This document shows, piece after piece, positions 17,901 through 26,249 of a stretch of DNA of 64,000 nt. The stretch is from Iamia sp038233075 (GTDB lineage Bacteria; Actinomycetota; Acidimicrobiia; Acidimicrobiales; Iamiaceae): positions 62,001 to 126,000 of the forward strand of contig JBBSMQ010000007.1 in the NCBI GenBank assembly GCA_038233075.1. Reading direction: 5' to 3'. A program made the position numbers and the translations under genes. How positions within the stretch are numbered: the first letter of the stretch is position 1; each line of letters opens with the position of its first letter. The notes under the pieces were generated by a model that did not search any database, was not told the DNA's origin, and saw only the letters and a program-made list of their open reading frames with translations.

Positions 17901-18722
17901 CGCCCCACCCGAGCCGACCGAGCCGACGGTCGCCCTCGCGATCGAGCGCTCGCTGCGCTGGCGCGTCGTGCTGCTTGCCGTCGAGCTCCAGGACCAGCCC
18001 GCCCGCCCGGTGCAGGCCATCGACGCGGCGGATGTAGCCGCGCTCATCGGAGATCTCGACCTGCCACTCGAACCCGAGACCGGCGAGCAGCGCCATGCCC
18101 ACCTCCTCCAGCTCGCTCTCGGGTGGGACGTGGTCGAGCCCCCGAACGTCGAGCACCTCTCGCATCCTTCGCGTCCCTGGCCGGCCCCGACCACCGAGAT
18201 CGTGCAACACGCGATAGAGGGACCCCACGTGGCGGTGCGGTCGAGGAGGGCCACATCGATGGCCCGCCCCAGTCGCGTCGGGCCAGTGGTCCTCGCCAGG
18301 TCGAACACCGTCCTCGACGCCGTGGTGGTCGGGATGCCGTTCACCACAGTGAAGTGGTGGGGTGCGAGGCGGGTGCTGCGATGCACCCGCGCGATCGATC
18401 GCTGCGCGCTCAGCTCGGTCGGGCGGGTCAGTTCGACGCGTCGCTCGGGACCCCAGAGCCCGAGAGCGAGCAGGCGGGACGCGGTGTGGTGCGAGGCCCA
18501 GGTGTCGCCTTCGAACACCTTCATCGCGGCCAGCACCTCGGCCTCGAAGCTGGGGGGCACGCCGCCGATCCGGAAGACGCCGCGCGCCATCGGCACGAGC
18601 CGGCGATCCGCCGCCCACCGGTCGATCGTCCGCTCGGACAAGCCTGCGGCCAGCAGCTGGTCGCGGGTGACGACGCCGAATGTGCGTTCGGCCCGCTGGG
18701 TCAGATCTCTCCATCGTTCCAT
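17812..18722 (-). pseudogene. AbiEi-type antitoxin / DUF559-like protein gene with one frameshift
   Basis: Two reading frames together give a normal-looking protein of about 303 residues. The first (from ATG at 18722) encodes a winged-helix AbiEi-type N-terminus (FGVVTRDQLLAAGLSERTID, RGVFRIGG) and continues to ALLDRTAT. The second, ending at 17812, encodes SLYRVLHDLGGRGRPGTRRM and a DUF559/Vsr-like nuclease fold (PESELEEVGMALL, VDGLHRAGGLVLELDGKQHD). The switch falls at CCCC 18223-18226, where adding one C restores the frame. Proteins with this architecture are abundant in actinobacteria and of unclear function; an antitoxin role is not shown. The gene is bracketed by inverted palindromes A and B. 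A sequencing error is as likely as true decay. Confidence 0.75.
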
Positions 18723-18782
18723 CGCACCATGATGGCGAGGGGGTGTGACACCGGCCGCTCCCCAGGCCCGTCCCCCGCATCT

Positions 18783-18833
18783 CCAACTTTGGACGGACCT
18801 GGCCGCATGTGGCGCCCTTCCGTCCAAAGCTGG
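18783..18833. repeat. Palindromic repeat copy B, inverted relative to copy A
   Basis: CCAACTTTGGACGGA at 18783-18797 and TCCGTCCAAAGCTGG at 18819-18833 form a 15-bp imperfect inverted repeat around a 21-base centre. It is nearly identical to the reverse complement of copy A. It lies about 60 bases upstream of the AbiEi-like start, so it could carry promoter, operator or terminator function. Confidence 0.85.
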
Positions 18834-18902
18834 GCGAGAGGGGGCCCCGGGGCGGTTCGGCCGAACCTCAAGATCGAGGCGTCCGGGCCGATCTTCGTCA
18901 AC

Positions 18903-19118
18903 GTGACGAAGCGCATCCGTGTCTTGTTCCAGGGTGAACGGCCCTCGCACGCCCCCGACGTCATGTGGGTCGACGACAGCCTCGACCTCGAGGAGCTGGC
19001 GAACCGCGTGCCGGGCGCCGTCGGCTACGTCGATCTCGACCTCCGCGAGGTCGAGGTGCGGCCCGGCACCCTCTCCGACGAGGAGCTCGAGCGGCAGAGC
19101 TCCGACCTGCTCCGCTAG
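18903..19118 (+). CDS. Small hypothetical protein, 71 residues
   Basis: The frame from GTG 18903 encodes TKRIRVLFQGERPSHAPDVM followed by WVDDSLDLEELANRVPGA and an acidic end. It has no family I recognise, no membrane segment and no signal peptide. Codon use is normal for this genome and no better frame covers the stretch. The start is uncertain because no Shine-Dalgarno sequence is visible; the frame is also open upstream through copy B. Confidence 0.5.
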   Translation: MTKRIRVLFQGERPSHAPDVMWVDDSLDLEELANRVPGAVGYVDLDLREVEVRPGTLSDEELERQSSDLLR

Positions 19119-19212
19119 CGCGACGACCACCCGACGCGGACACCCAGGCCTCGCCCTGGCGCAGGCCCCGTCGACCGGATCGGCTCCGACCCGCGGGCCG
19201 GAGCCGCCCAGT

Positions 19213-20556
19213 TCAGCGTGCCGGAGGGGCGGTCGTCGTGGTCGTCGACGTCGTCGACGTCGTGGTCGTCGTGGTAGTCGTGGTCGGCGGGGGGGGCGAC
19301 GCCAGCGAGTCGTAGTGGGTCCAGTACTGACGGCTGGTGTCGTTGGTGGCCAGCACGACCAGGCCGGTGGTCGACGACACCAGCTGCTTGGTGGTGGTGG
19401 CGTTGTTGATGTCGTAGGGGTTGTCGTCGCGCAGCACCTCCTTGCCCCGGCCGGGGGCGAACGAGATGTTGGACAGGGGGGCGGTCTTCTCGTAGATCGA
19501 GCCCCCAGACTGCCCGGCGGTGGCGAACATGTGGACCACCTGGGCCTCGGCGTCGATGGCAACGATGGGCCGGGTGTGGGCGTCGGCGACGGTGCCGAAG
19601 GTGTGGTTGGTCCAGACGCCGGTGGTGGAGCGGTCGAGCAGCACGACCAGGGCGCTTCCGGACCCCGACTTCGAGGTCTTGACCGCGGCCAGGAGACGGC
19701 CACCCACGTCCTGCACCGACTTCAGGTTGATGTGGTCGTCGGCGGCGCGGTCGCCCTCGTAGGCCACCTCGGGCGCAGTCCACGTGGCCACGGGTGTGAG
19801 GTCGAGCCGGGAGGAGAAGAACATCTTCTCGACGTTCTGGTTGCTCCACATGACCCCGATTCGCGGGCCGGTGGGCGATGAGAACGAGACCAGTGACGAG
19901 ATGTCGTCGGAGTTCAGGCCGGTGGCTCCGGGCACGGCGCTGGCAGGCGCCCAGTCCTGGTCGCCGTTGGTGGTGGAGGTGACGAACACCTGGTTGTCCT
20001 GGACCCAGGTGGCCCACAGCTTGCCAGTCACGTCGCGGTCGAGCACGAGGGTCTCGGTGCGCAGGTTGTTGATGTTCTGCGGGAAGCCGGGGTCTTTGAC
20101 CCAGGTGCCGTTCTCGTAGCGCAGGCGGTAGAGCCGGCTGGGGTAGCCCGAGGTGGGGCTGCCGTCGCGGAACACGTGGGACGCCACGTAGAGGTGGGTG
20201 CCGTCCCACAGCACGTCGGCCCGGCTGTTCTCACGTGGATCGAGGGCGACGCCGGTGTCGACCCAGCGCTTCGCCGGCACGTCGAGCCGGAAGATGTGGT
20301 GGTCGCCACTCACGGTGTCGAACAGCGACGACCACCAGAGCCCGTCGTGGAACCACACCTTGCTCTCCGGCTTGGAGCCGCTGGGCGCCCCCGATGCGCC
20401 CTCGTAGGACGGCCCCTCCCACCCGATGTTGCAGGCACCCGCGGCCAGCACCAGCATCGCGGTGAGGACCACCGCCGCCACGTTCTTGCGACGCGACGGC
20501 CGGACCTCGGGCCCCCGCGCCACGCTCCCGCGGTCGCCTCTCTCGATCCCCTCCAT
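19213..20556 (-). CDS. Secreted lipoprotein with beta-propeller-like body and Thr-rich tail
   Basis: A protein of 447 residues. The ATG at 20556 has GGGAGG 4 bases upstream. A signal peptide ends in the lipobox LAAGAC (about residue 40), predicting a lipid-anchored extracytoplasmic protein. The body has repeated WWSSLFD, LWDGTHLYVASHVF, RLYRLRYENGTW and KLWATWVQDNQVFV units, suggesting a sialidase/BNR-like propeller, but no catalytic set is obvious. The C-terminus is a Pro/Thr spacer (PPPPTTTTTTTTTSTTSTTT) encoded by an imperfect triplet repeat at about 19231-19290, likely prone to length variation. The ligand is unknown. Confidence 0.75.
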   Translation of the reverse strand: MEGIERGDRGSVARGPEVRPSRRKNVAAVVLTAMLVLAAGACNIGWEGPSYEGASGAPSGSKPESKVWFHDGLWWSSLFDTVSGDHHIFRLDVPAKRWVDTGVALDPRENSRADVLWDGTHLYVASHVFRDGSPTSGYPSRLYRLRYENGTWVKDPGFPQNINNLRTETLVLDRDVTGKLWATWVQDNQVFVTSTTNGDQDWAPASAVPGATGLNSDDISSLVSFSSPTGPRIGVMWSNQNVEKMFFSSRLDLTPVATWTAPEVAYEGDRAADDHINLKSVQDVGGRLLAAVKTSKSGSGSALVVLLDRSTTGVWTNHTFGTVADAHTRPIVAIDAEAQVVHMFATAGQSGGSIYEKTAPLSNISFAPGRGKEVLRDDNPYDINNATTTKQLVSSTTGLVVLATNDTSRQYWTHYDSLASPPPPTTTTTTTTTSTTSTTTTTAPPAR

Positions 20557-20588
20557 GTGCCTCCCTAGTATTCGTACTCGGCCCGCAC

Positions 20589-20615
20589 ATTGTACCCCCT
20601 CACCACTCCGACAAA
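20589..20615 (-). promoter_or_regulatory. Possible sigma-70-type promoter of the Thr-tailed lipoprotein
   Basis: On the minus strand TTTGTC (20615-20610) and TACAAT (20594-20589) are separated by 15 bases, slightly short, and lie 33 bases upstream of the ATG at 20556. This is one of the few AT-rich stretches in the window. Confidence 0.3.
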
Positions 20616-20668
20616 CACCGATCGCGGCCGCGGTGATCCCCTCGTCTGGGTGCAAGGTTACGAGAGCG

Positions 20669-20708
20669 GGGCCCGTGATCACTAGGCGGATAGAGGTCAC
20701 GGGCCCCG
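20669..20708. terminator. Perfect 12-bp hairpin downstream of the peptidase operon
   Basis: CGGGGCCCGTGA at 20669-20680 pairs fully with TCACGGGCCCCG at 20697-20708 across a 16-base loop. It lies downstream of the minus-strand peptidase and membrane-protein pair and upstream of the next minus-strand gene, as expected for a terminator; there is no U-tract. Confidence 0.45.
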
Positions 20709-20875
20709 ACCCCCATCCCGAGGCTATGTTCCGACACCGGCCAGGCCATCGCCCACCCGGGTGAGCCTTCCTCCCCTCGCTGGCGGGCCGACGGGCACCG
20801 GCACCGATGACCGTGGTGGCCCTCGCGCCCTCCGGGGTCGGGCCGGTCCCGTCTCGCGTGCGGGCCGGGGTCCGG

Positions 20876-21193
20876 TCAGCGCCGCATCCGCACCCAGGTG
20901 ACGCCGGCGCACAGGAGGACGGTCCCGGCCACGAAGACGAGGTCGCCGACGTGGACGCCGTGGGTGCCGGTGAGCCCGAAGGCCACCGGTCCGACGCGGG
21001 TCTCGGCCGCCACGGCCAGGGCCGCGCCCAGACCCACGAGCCAGAGCACCGCCACCTCGGCGTGCACCCGGAACGACCGCGGCCGAGGGCGACCAGCGGC
21101 GCCGGCGGGCCGCTGGTGCGCCCCGCCTCGCGGGCCGGCTGAAGAGGCTCGCTCGGGCTCGGGCCGCCCGTCCTGACCCGCGCGCTCAGGCAT
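20876..21193 (-). CDS. Small membrane protein, 105 residues
   Basis: It starts at an ATG overlapping the end of the M24 peptidase gene by 8 bases. An Arg/Pro-rich N-terminal 40 residues precede two hydrophobic segments (VAVLWLVGLGAALAVAA and VGDLVFVAGTVLLCAGVTW) and a basic C-terminus WVRMRR. No family is recognised. The tight overlap supports it being a real gene, probably co-transcribed with the peptidase. Confidence 0.6.
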   Translation of the reverse strand: MPERAGQDGRPEPERASSAGPRGGAHQRPAGAAGRPRPRSFRVHAEVAVLWLVGLGAALAVAAETRVGPVAFGLTGTHGVHVGDLVFVAGTVLLCAGVTWVRMRR

Positions 21194-22295
21194 CGACCAC
21201 GACCAGGCTGTGGTCGGCCCGGTTGAGGGCGAGGGGCCCGGCGTCGGTGGCCACCACGATGTCCTCCAGGCGCAGCCCCCAGCGCCCGGGGGTGTAGATG
21301 CCGGGCTCCACCGAGAAGGCGTGGCCTACCTCCAGCGCGGTGCGGTTACCGGTGACGATGTAGGGGTCCTCGTGCTCCTCCACCCCGATGCCGTGTCCGG
21401 TGCGGTGGATGAACCGGTCGCCGTAGCCGGCCTCGACGAGGGGCGTGCGGGCAGCGGCGTCGACCGCCTCGCAGGCGGTGCCCACCGTCGCCGCCGCGAC
21501 CGATGCGGCCTGCGCGCTCTGCAGCGCGGCCCACGCCTCGACCACCTCGCCGGGCGGCGGCCCCAACGACACGCACCGGGTGATGTCGGAGCAGTAGCCG
21601 GCGCCGCCGGCGGTGGGCCAGGTCCCGCCGAAGTCGCACAGCACGACCTGACCCGGGTCGATGACCGTCGGGCCCGGCTCGTGGTGGGGGCTGGCGGCGT
21701 TGGCCCCGGCGGCCACGATGGCGAAGTTGACCCGGTGGTGGCCCTCGTCGAGCAGGCGGCGGCCGATGTCGGCCGAGACCTCGGCCTCGGTGCGGCCCAC
21801 CAGTGGGATCTGGCCGCCTTGGAGCTGGGCCGCCACCCGATCAGCGGCCTCCGCCGCGGCCCGCAGGGCCACCACCTCGTCGGGATCCTTGCGGGCGCGG
21901 AGCGGCCCGGTGACCTCCGAAGCCCGGATCCAGCGGGGACGTCCGGCCACGGCGGCCTGGAGCTCGACCAGGAACCGGGCCCAGGTGCGGTCGCCGATGG
22001 CGATGGTGCCGGCCGCACCGGCGAGCGCGGCGACGAGCGCGACAGGGTCCTCGGTCTCCTCCCACGCCCGGACGGTGAACACATCGGGCCGCTCCACGAC
22101 ACGTGGCGCCTCCAGGCGGGGGACGACCAGGGTCGCCTCGCCCTCCGCCGGCACCACCAGCATGGTGAGCCGCTCCAGCGGCATGGCCTCGTATCCGGTC
22201 AGCCAGGGCAGATCCGGCCCCACGGAGAGGAGCAGGACGTCGACGCCCTGCTCACCCATGGCCTGGCGCACCCGCTCGAGGCGATCAGGGGTCAT
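21186..22295 (-). CDS. Xaa-Pro peptidase family protein (M24B metallopeptidase)
   Basis: A protein of 369 residues, the usual length for short Xaa-Pro dipeptidases. An N-terminal creatinase-like domain (1-125) is followed by a pita-bread fold. All five metal ligands are visible in order: Asp in VLCDFGG, Asp in YCSDITR, His in HRTGHGIG, Glu in FSVEPGIY and Glu in RLEDIVV. It should be a cytoplasmic enzyme removing N-terminal residues ahead of proline or cleaving Xaa-Pro dipeptides. The exact substrate is not determined by sequence. Confidence 0.9.
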   Translation of the reverse strand: MTPDRLERVRQAMGEQGVDVLLLSVGPDLPWLTGYEAMPLERLTMLVVPAEGEATLVVPRLEAPRVVERPDVFTVRAWEETEDPVALVAALAGAAGTIAIGDRTWARFLVELQAAVAGRPRWIRASEVTGPLRARKDPDEVVALRAAAEAADRVAAQLQGGQIPLVGRTEAEVSADIGRRLLDEGHHRVNFAIVAAGANAASPHHEPGPTVIDPGQVVLCDFGGTWPTAGGAGYCSDITRCVSLGPPPGEVVEAWAALQSAQAASVAAATVGTACEAVDAAARTPLVEAGYGDRFIHRTGHGIGVEEHEDPYIVTGNRTALEVGHAFSVEPGIYTPGRWGLRLEDIVVATDAGPLALNRADHSLVVVDA

Positions 22296-22412
22296 CGAGC
22301 CACTCTACGGCCCGCCGCCGAGTGGTGGTCCTCGCCTCTCACCGTGGCAGGATGGCCACCATGAGCGGCTTCGCTAGCGGCGCAGAGTGGTGTGAACACG
22401 CGAACAGGTGCC

Positions 22413-22429
22413 GCCATGCTCGGAGCATG
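22413..22429. repeat. Short perfect palindrome upstream of the broken sugar transferase
   Basis: CCATGCT and AGCATGG flank a 3-base centre CGG. It sits about 90-105 bases upstream of the sugar-transferase start in the divergent gap after the peptidase gene, so it may be an operator; this is position-based only. Confidence 0.3.
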
Positions 22430-22518
22430 GGGGTCGCGCTGCTACCTTCGCCCTCAACCCAGCGCCACCACGGCCGACAGGATCGTCGCTGCAGACCCCG
22501 TGCGGATCATCGGAAGGG

Positions 22519-22965
22519 ATGGCTGTCCTGATGACGACAGAAGGCGGAGCCGATCGACCGGCGGCGACCGACGTCCTCCCTGCGAAGTTGGTGCGCTCTC
22601 GGGAGCCGAGCGCCGTACCGCAGGACCTCGTCAGGCCCTCACCCGTCTCGATCGGGTCCGCGGGGACGCCTCGCGCCACTCCACCCACGAACGAGCCGAC
22701 TGCCACCGCGGAGCCGACCTTCGACAGGCACGAACCGACGATCGAGCCGTCTTCCTACGCGAGCGGCGCCGTGAAGCGCGCCTTTGACCTGCTCGTCGGG
22801 CTGTCGTTGGCTCTGGCCACTGCGCCACTGGTCGCCGTTGCGGCGATCGGATCGGCCCTCTCCTACCGCACGTGGCCCTTCTTCACCCAGGAATCGGATT
22901 TGCCGGGAACCGCGTCCCGCTCGGCGTGTACGGGCTCAGCCAACACAAGAACCAGCTGGCGATGA
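22519..22965 (+). pseudogene. Undecaprenyl-phosphate sugar transferase, only the 5' part remains
   Basis: Starts at ATG 22519 or 22531 (GGAAGGG just upstream). After a Thr/Pro-rich leader of about 75 residues comes the unmistakable beginning of a bacterial sugar transferase (polyisoprenyl-phosphate hexose-1-phosphate transferase family): AVKRAFDLLVGLSLALATAP, the membrane hairpin, then SYRTWPFFTQE. The homology stops at about 22893 where the family would continue with RVGRDG. The remaining frame to 22965 is out-of-frame reading of a ligase fragment. The catalytic domain is absent, so it cannot be functional as sequenced. Confidence 0.8.
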
Positions 22966-23702
22966 CCATCGTCATGTGCCTACCGCTCGTGCCGCTCGTG
23001 TTCCGCCGCCTTCTGTTGCCGGTAGGCCTGTATGCCGTGCTTCTCGCTGGATTGAACGCCACCGGCTCGCGCTCTGGGCTGATCGGAGCAACACTCGTCA
23101 CGTTGGCGCTCGTGGGGCACTGGTCGTACCGGAAACCCGGCCGAAAAGGCGCGGCGGTCGCCATCGCCATCGGCGTGCTGACGCTCGGCCTTGCCCTCGC
23201 CCCGACCGACACCACCGCCGAAGATCAGTCCCTTGCGGTAGCCCGCCTGTTCGGCACCGAGAACACCGTCGAGTCCGACGCTGAGCGACAGTCACAACTC
23301 GAGGCGGCCGTCGACTCCCTGTCGGCCGACACGCTCCTCACAGGGCTCGGCGACTTCACCTCCCGCGCCAGCCACAACGTCTGGCTCGGTGTCCTCGTCA
23401 GCGGTGGGGTCGTGGCCCTGCTGGGGTTGATCCAGGTGGCATTGCTGCCGGCACGGGCGGTGGTGCGCGGCCTGCGCGAGAGGGAGAGCTCCGAGGTGTT
23501 CCGACTGGCCCTCGCCTGCGTCGGGTTCCTGGTCGTCGTCTCGCTCAACAACTACCTGTGGGCGCCGTACGCCTGGGTCATGCTCGCCACACTGGTTGCC
23601 GCGCTCGCCGATCACGGCAACGTCACGCCTGCGTCGCACCATAAGAAGTCGTCCGATCGCAGCAGTCTGCGGAGGCTCCCATCCAAGAACGCGATGCACT
23701 GA
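22872..23702 (+). pseudogene. O-antigen ligase family protein, only the 3' part remains
   Basis: From about 22894 the frame encodes the C-terminal half of a Wzy_C/O-antigen-ligase protein: YGLSQHKNQLAMTIVMCLPL, LNATGSRSGLIGATLVTLAL, a loop ending SRASHNVWLGVLVSGGVVAL and two last helices. The N-terminal membrane half is missing. It is joined out of frame to the truncated sugar transferase, which implies loss of everything that once lay between. The ATG at 22872 is inside sugar-transferase sequence and is not a genuine start. Confidence 0.78.
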
Positions 23703-23765
23703 GCGGCTGCTCCCGCAGTAGCATGTCTGGTCGCCCACAGACGAGCAGGCGGCGCACAGGACTCC

Positions 23766-26063
23766 ATGATAAGTGAGCGAACTGAAGGGCGCGCCACCAG
23801 TATGCGTCCCTCCCGATGGTCGACCGCCCTCCGCCATGCCGTCATCGCCCGTGGGATCGCGGTCCTGGCCGTGGTGGGTGGGGCCGTCGCCGGGTGTCGG
23901 CCCACCGGCACCGTGGCGGTTGATGTCGTGCTGACCGGGCTGCTGGCGGGCGTCGTCACCCTCGCCGCCTCCCGGTCCAGCCGGTGGCCGCTGTTCGGCA
24001 CCGTGGCCGCCGCCATCCTGCTCGCCCGGGGCTTCGTGCTGATCCCCGCGCTCGCTTCTGGTGTCACCGTCCTGCTGGGTGGTCGGCGGCTGGCCCGGTC
24101 ACGCATGTGGGGCGCCGCCACCGGGGGCCTGGCCATCCAGGCTCTCCTGCGCCTCCCCGACCTCGGCTTCCAGGGGACGAGCGCCCTGGTCGTGGCCGTG
24201 GTGCTCGCCCCCGTCCTGTGGTCCGGCTACCGAAGCTGCACCCGGCCCGAGCGTCGACGCATCCGGACGGGTGTCGTGGTCGCCGGGGCGGTCGTGATCC
24301 TGGTGGTCGGCGTGGGGTACGGGCTGGTCGTCCTCAGCGTGAAGGGCGACATCGACAGGGCCACCGACGGGGCCCGGGCCGGGCTCCAGGACACCCGCCA
24401 GGGCGACACCACCGCCGCCCTCACCGAGTTCGAGCAGGCCAACCGGGCCTTCGGGCGCGCCGACCGCCGGCTCAACGCCTGGTGGGCGGCGCCGGTCCGG
24501 GCGGTGCCCATCCTCGGCCAGCACGCCGAGGCCCTGGGGGTGGCCACCGAGGAGGGCCTCCAGCTGACCCGGAACGCGGCGGCCACCGTGGGCCGCACCA
24601 GCTACAGCGACCTCCGCTCGCGGGGTGGCCAGTTCGACATCGCCCGCATCGAGTCGCTACGTCAGCCCTTGGCCCGCACTGCGGGCTCGATCGCATCGGC
24701 CCGCCAGGGACTCGATCGGGCGCGCTCGCCCTGGCTGCTGGCGCCGCTGAGCAAGGGCCTCGACGACCTCGACGAGGAGCTCGTCCAGGCCGCGCAGGAG
24801 ACCGACCTGGCCCGCGAGGGGGTCGCCGTGGCCCCCGAGCTCCTCGGAGCCGACGGCCCCCGGACCTACTTCGTCGCCTTCGTCACCCCCGCCGAGCTCC
24901 GGGGCTCAGGCGGGTTCGTCGGCAGCTACGCCGAGATCTCGGCCGACGACGGGCAGATCGACCTCGTCCGGTCCGGCTCGGTCCCCGAGCTGGAACGGGC
25001 CTCTCCCCCCGGGTCGGTCGAGGTCACCGGTCCGCCCGACTACCTGGCCCGCTACGGGCGCTTCAACCCCGGCGAGTTCTTCCGCGACGTCACCTTCTCG
25101 CCCAACTTCCCCTACGACGCCCAGGTCATCAGCGAGATCTACCCGCAGTCCGGCGGCACCGAGATCGACGGGGTCATCAGCATCGACCCCTTCGCCCTGG
25201 CCGCCCTCTTGGAGCTCACCGGTCCCATCCCGGTCGAGCGCTTCGGCCGCACCCTCGCTGCCGACACCGCCGCCCAGTTCCTGCTGCGCGACAACTACGC
25301 CCTGTTCCAGGACAACGACGCCCAGAACGAGGCCCTGGCCGAGCTGGTGGAGTCCACCTTCGACCGCCTCACCACCGGCGACCTGCCCGGCCCCCGGAAG
25401 CTGGCCGAGGTCCTGGGGCCGGTGACCGAAGACGGGCGCATCCGCCTCTGGTCCCCCGACCCCGCCGAGGAGGCGTTCTTCGCCCGCCTGGGCGCGACCG
25501 GCGCCTTTCCCGAGCCCCGGCCGGACCACGACTTCCTGGCCGTCGCCAGCCAGAACTCGGGCAACAACAAGATCGACGTGTTCCAGCAGCGCGACATCGA
25601 CTACCGGGTGACGGTGGACGACGGGGGCGACCTCCGGGCCACGGTGGAGGTCACCGTCCGCAACCCGGTCCCCCTCGATGCGGAGCTGCCCGACTACGTC
25701 ATCGGCAACGCCCAGGGCGACCCGCCGGGCACCAACCGGATGCTGCTGTCGATCTACACCCCGCACCTGCTCGACCGGGCCACCCTCGACGGGGAACTGA
25801 CGGGGGTGGAGTCCCAGACCGAAGCCGGCTACCGCGTCTACACCCGCCTGCTCTCGGTCCCGCCCGGGGGGTCGGTGACCCTGACCCTCGACCTGATCGG
25901 GTCACTCGACGTCAGCGACGGCTACGTCCTCGACCTCGCGCCCCAACCCACGGTCAACTCCGACGAGCTGGAGCTGCGCGTCGGGCTCGGCGGCGAACCG
26001 CCCACGACCGTCGGCCCCTTCGCCATCCTGGGGCGTGACGAGCAGCGGATCCCAGCACCGTGA
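23766..26063 (+). CDS. DUF4012 domain-containing membrane protein
   Basis: A protein of 765 residues. Several hydrophobic segments fill the first 200 residues, the last of them (VVVAGAVVILVVGVGYGLVVL) leading to a large extracytoplasmic domain. The DUF4012 signature is clear: LLGADGPRTYFVAFVTPAEL, RGSGGFVGSYAEI, DVTFSPNFPYDAQV and DGVISIDPFALAALL. DUF4012 proteins are common in actinobacterial exopolysaccharide loci and may act in polymer attachment, but their function is unknown. The ATG at 23766 was chosen; ATG 23802 is an alternative. It follows the damaged ligase by 63 bases. Confidence 0.88.
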   Translation: MISERTEGRATSMRPSRWSTALRHAVIARGIAVLAVVGGAVAGCRPTGTVAVDVVLTGLLAGVVTLAASRSSRWPLFGTVAAAILLARGFVLIPALASGVTVLLGGRRLARSRMWGAATGGLAIQALLRLPDLGFQGTSALVVAVVLAPVLWSGYRSCTRPERRRIRTGVVVAGAVVILVVGVGYGLVVLSVKGDIDRATDGARAGLQDTRQGDTTAALTEFEQANRAFGRADRRLNAWWAAPVRAVPILGQHAEALGVATEEGLQLTRNAAATVGRTSYSDLRSRGGQFDIARIESLRQPLARTAGSIASARQGLDRARSPWLLAPLSKGLDDLDEELVQAAQETDLAREGVAVAPELLGADGPRTYFVAFVTPAELRGSGGFVGSYAEISADDGQIDLVRSGSVPELERASPPGSVEVTGPPDYLARYGRFNPGEFFRDVTFSPNFPYDAQVISEIYPQSGGTEIDGVISIDPFALAALLELTGPIPVERFGRTLAADTAAQFLLRDNYALFQDNDAQNEALAELVESTFDRLTTGDLPGPRKLAEVLGPVTEDGRIRLWSPDPAEEAFFARLGATGAFPEPRPDHDFLAVASQNSGNNKIDVFQQRDIDYRVTVDDGGDLRATVEVTVRNPVPLDAELPDYVIGNAQGDPPGTNRMLLSIYTPHLLDRATLDGELTGVESQTEAGYRVYTRLLSVPPGGSVTLTLDLIGSLDVSDGYVLDLAPQPTVNSDELELRVGLGGEPPTTVGPFAILGRDEQRIPAP

Positions 26064-26249
26064 CCGGAGGCCGCGTGCGGCGCAGAGGCCCGGTCGGCCG
26101 AGGTTTGGCGGCGGGCCCCAGCGGCTAGTGTCGGGCGGTCGCCACGGAACGTCGGGGCCTCGAATCCTCAATGCTGGACTTAGGTGCCGATGGTGGTGCA
26201 GAATGCCCCGAACCCACACCGGGATGCCTAGGAAGGCGGACACAGACAC

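Larger units (their letters stand above)
20557..20875. other. Intergenic region of 319 bases
   Basis: No gene is supported here. It holds the Shine-Dalgarno and a possible promoter of the minus-strand lipoprotein at its left end and a strong hairpin at 20669-20708 in the middle. The right part is plain GC-rich sequence downstream of the small membrane protein gene. The short plus-strand frames crossing it have no start signal or family resemblance. Confidence 0.6.

Noticed and set aside
18701..18964. Minus-strand 87-codon frame through copy B
   Set aside because: Coding content is dominated by the palindrome and it overlaps the better-supported AbiEi-like start.
19231..19290. GTC/GTG-rich repeat as possible microsatellite or array
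   Set aside because: It encodes the Thr-rich C-terminal tail of the lipoprotein and has no spacer structure.
22392..22787. Plus-strand 131-codon frame before the sugar transferase
   Set aside because: Out of frame with the sugar-transferase start and without recognisable motifs; a shadow.
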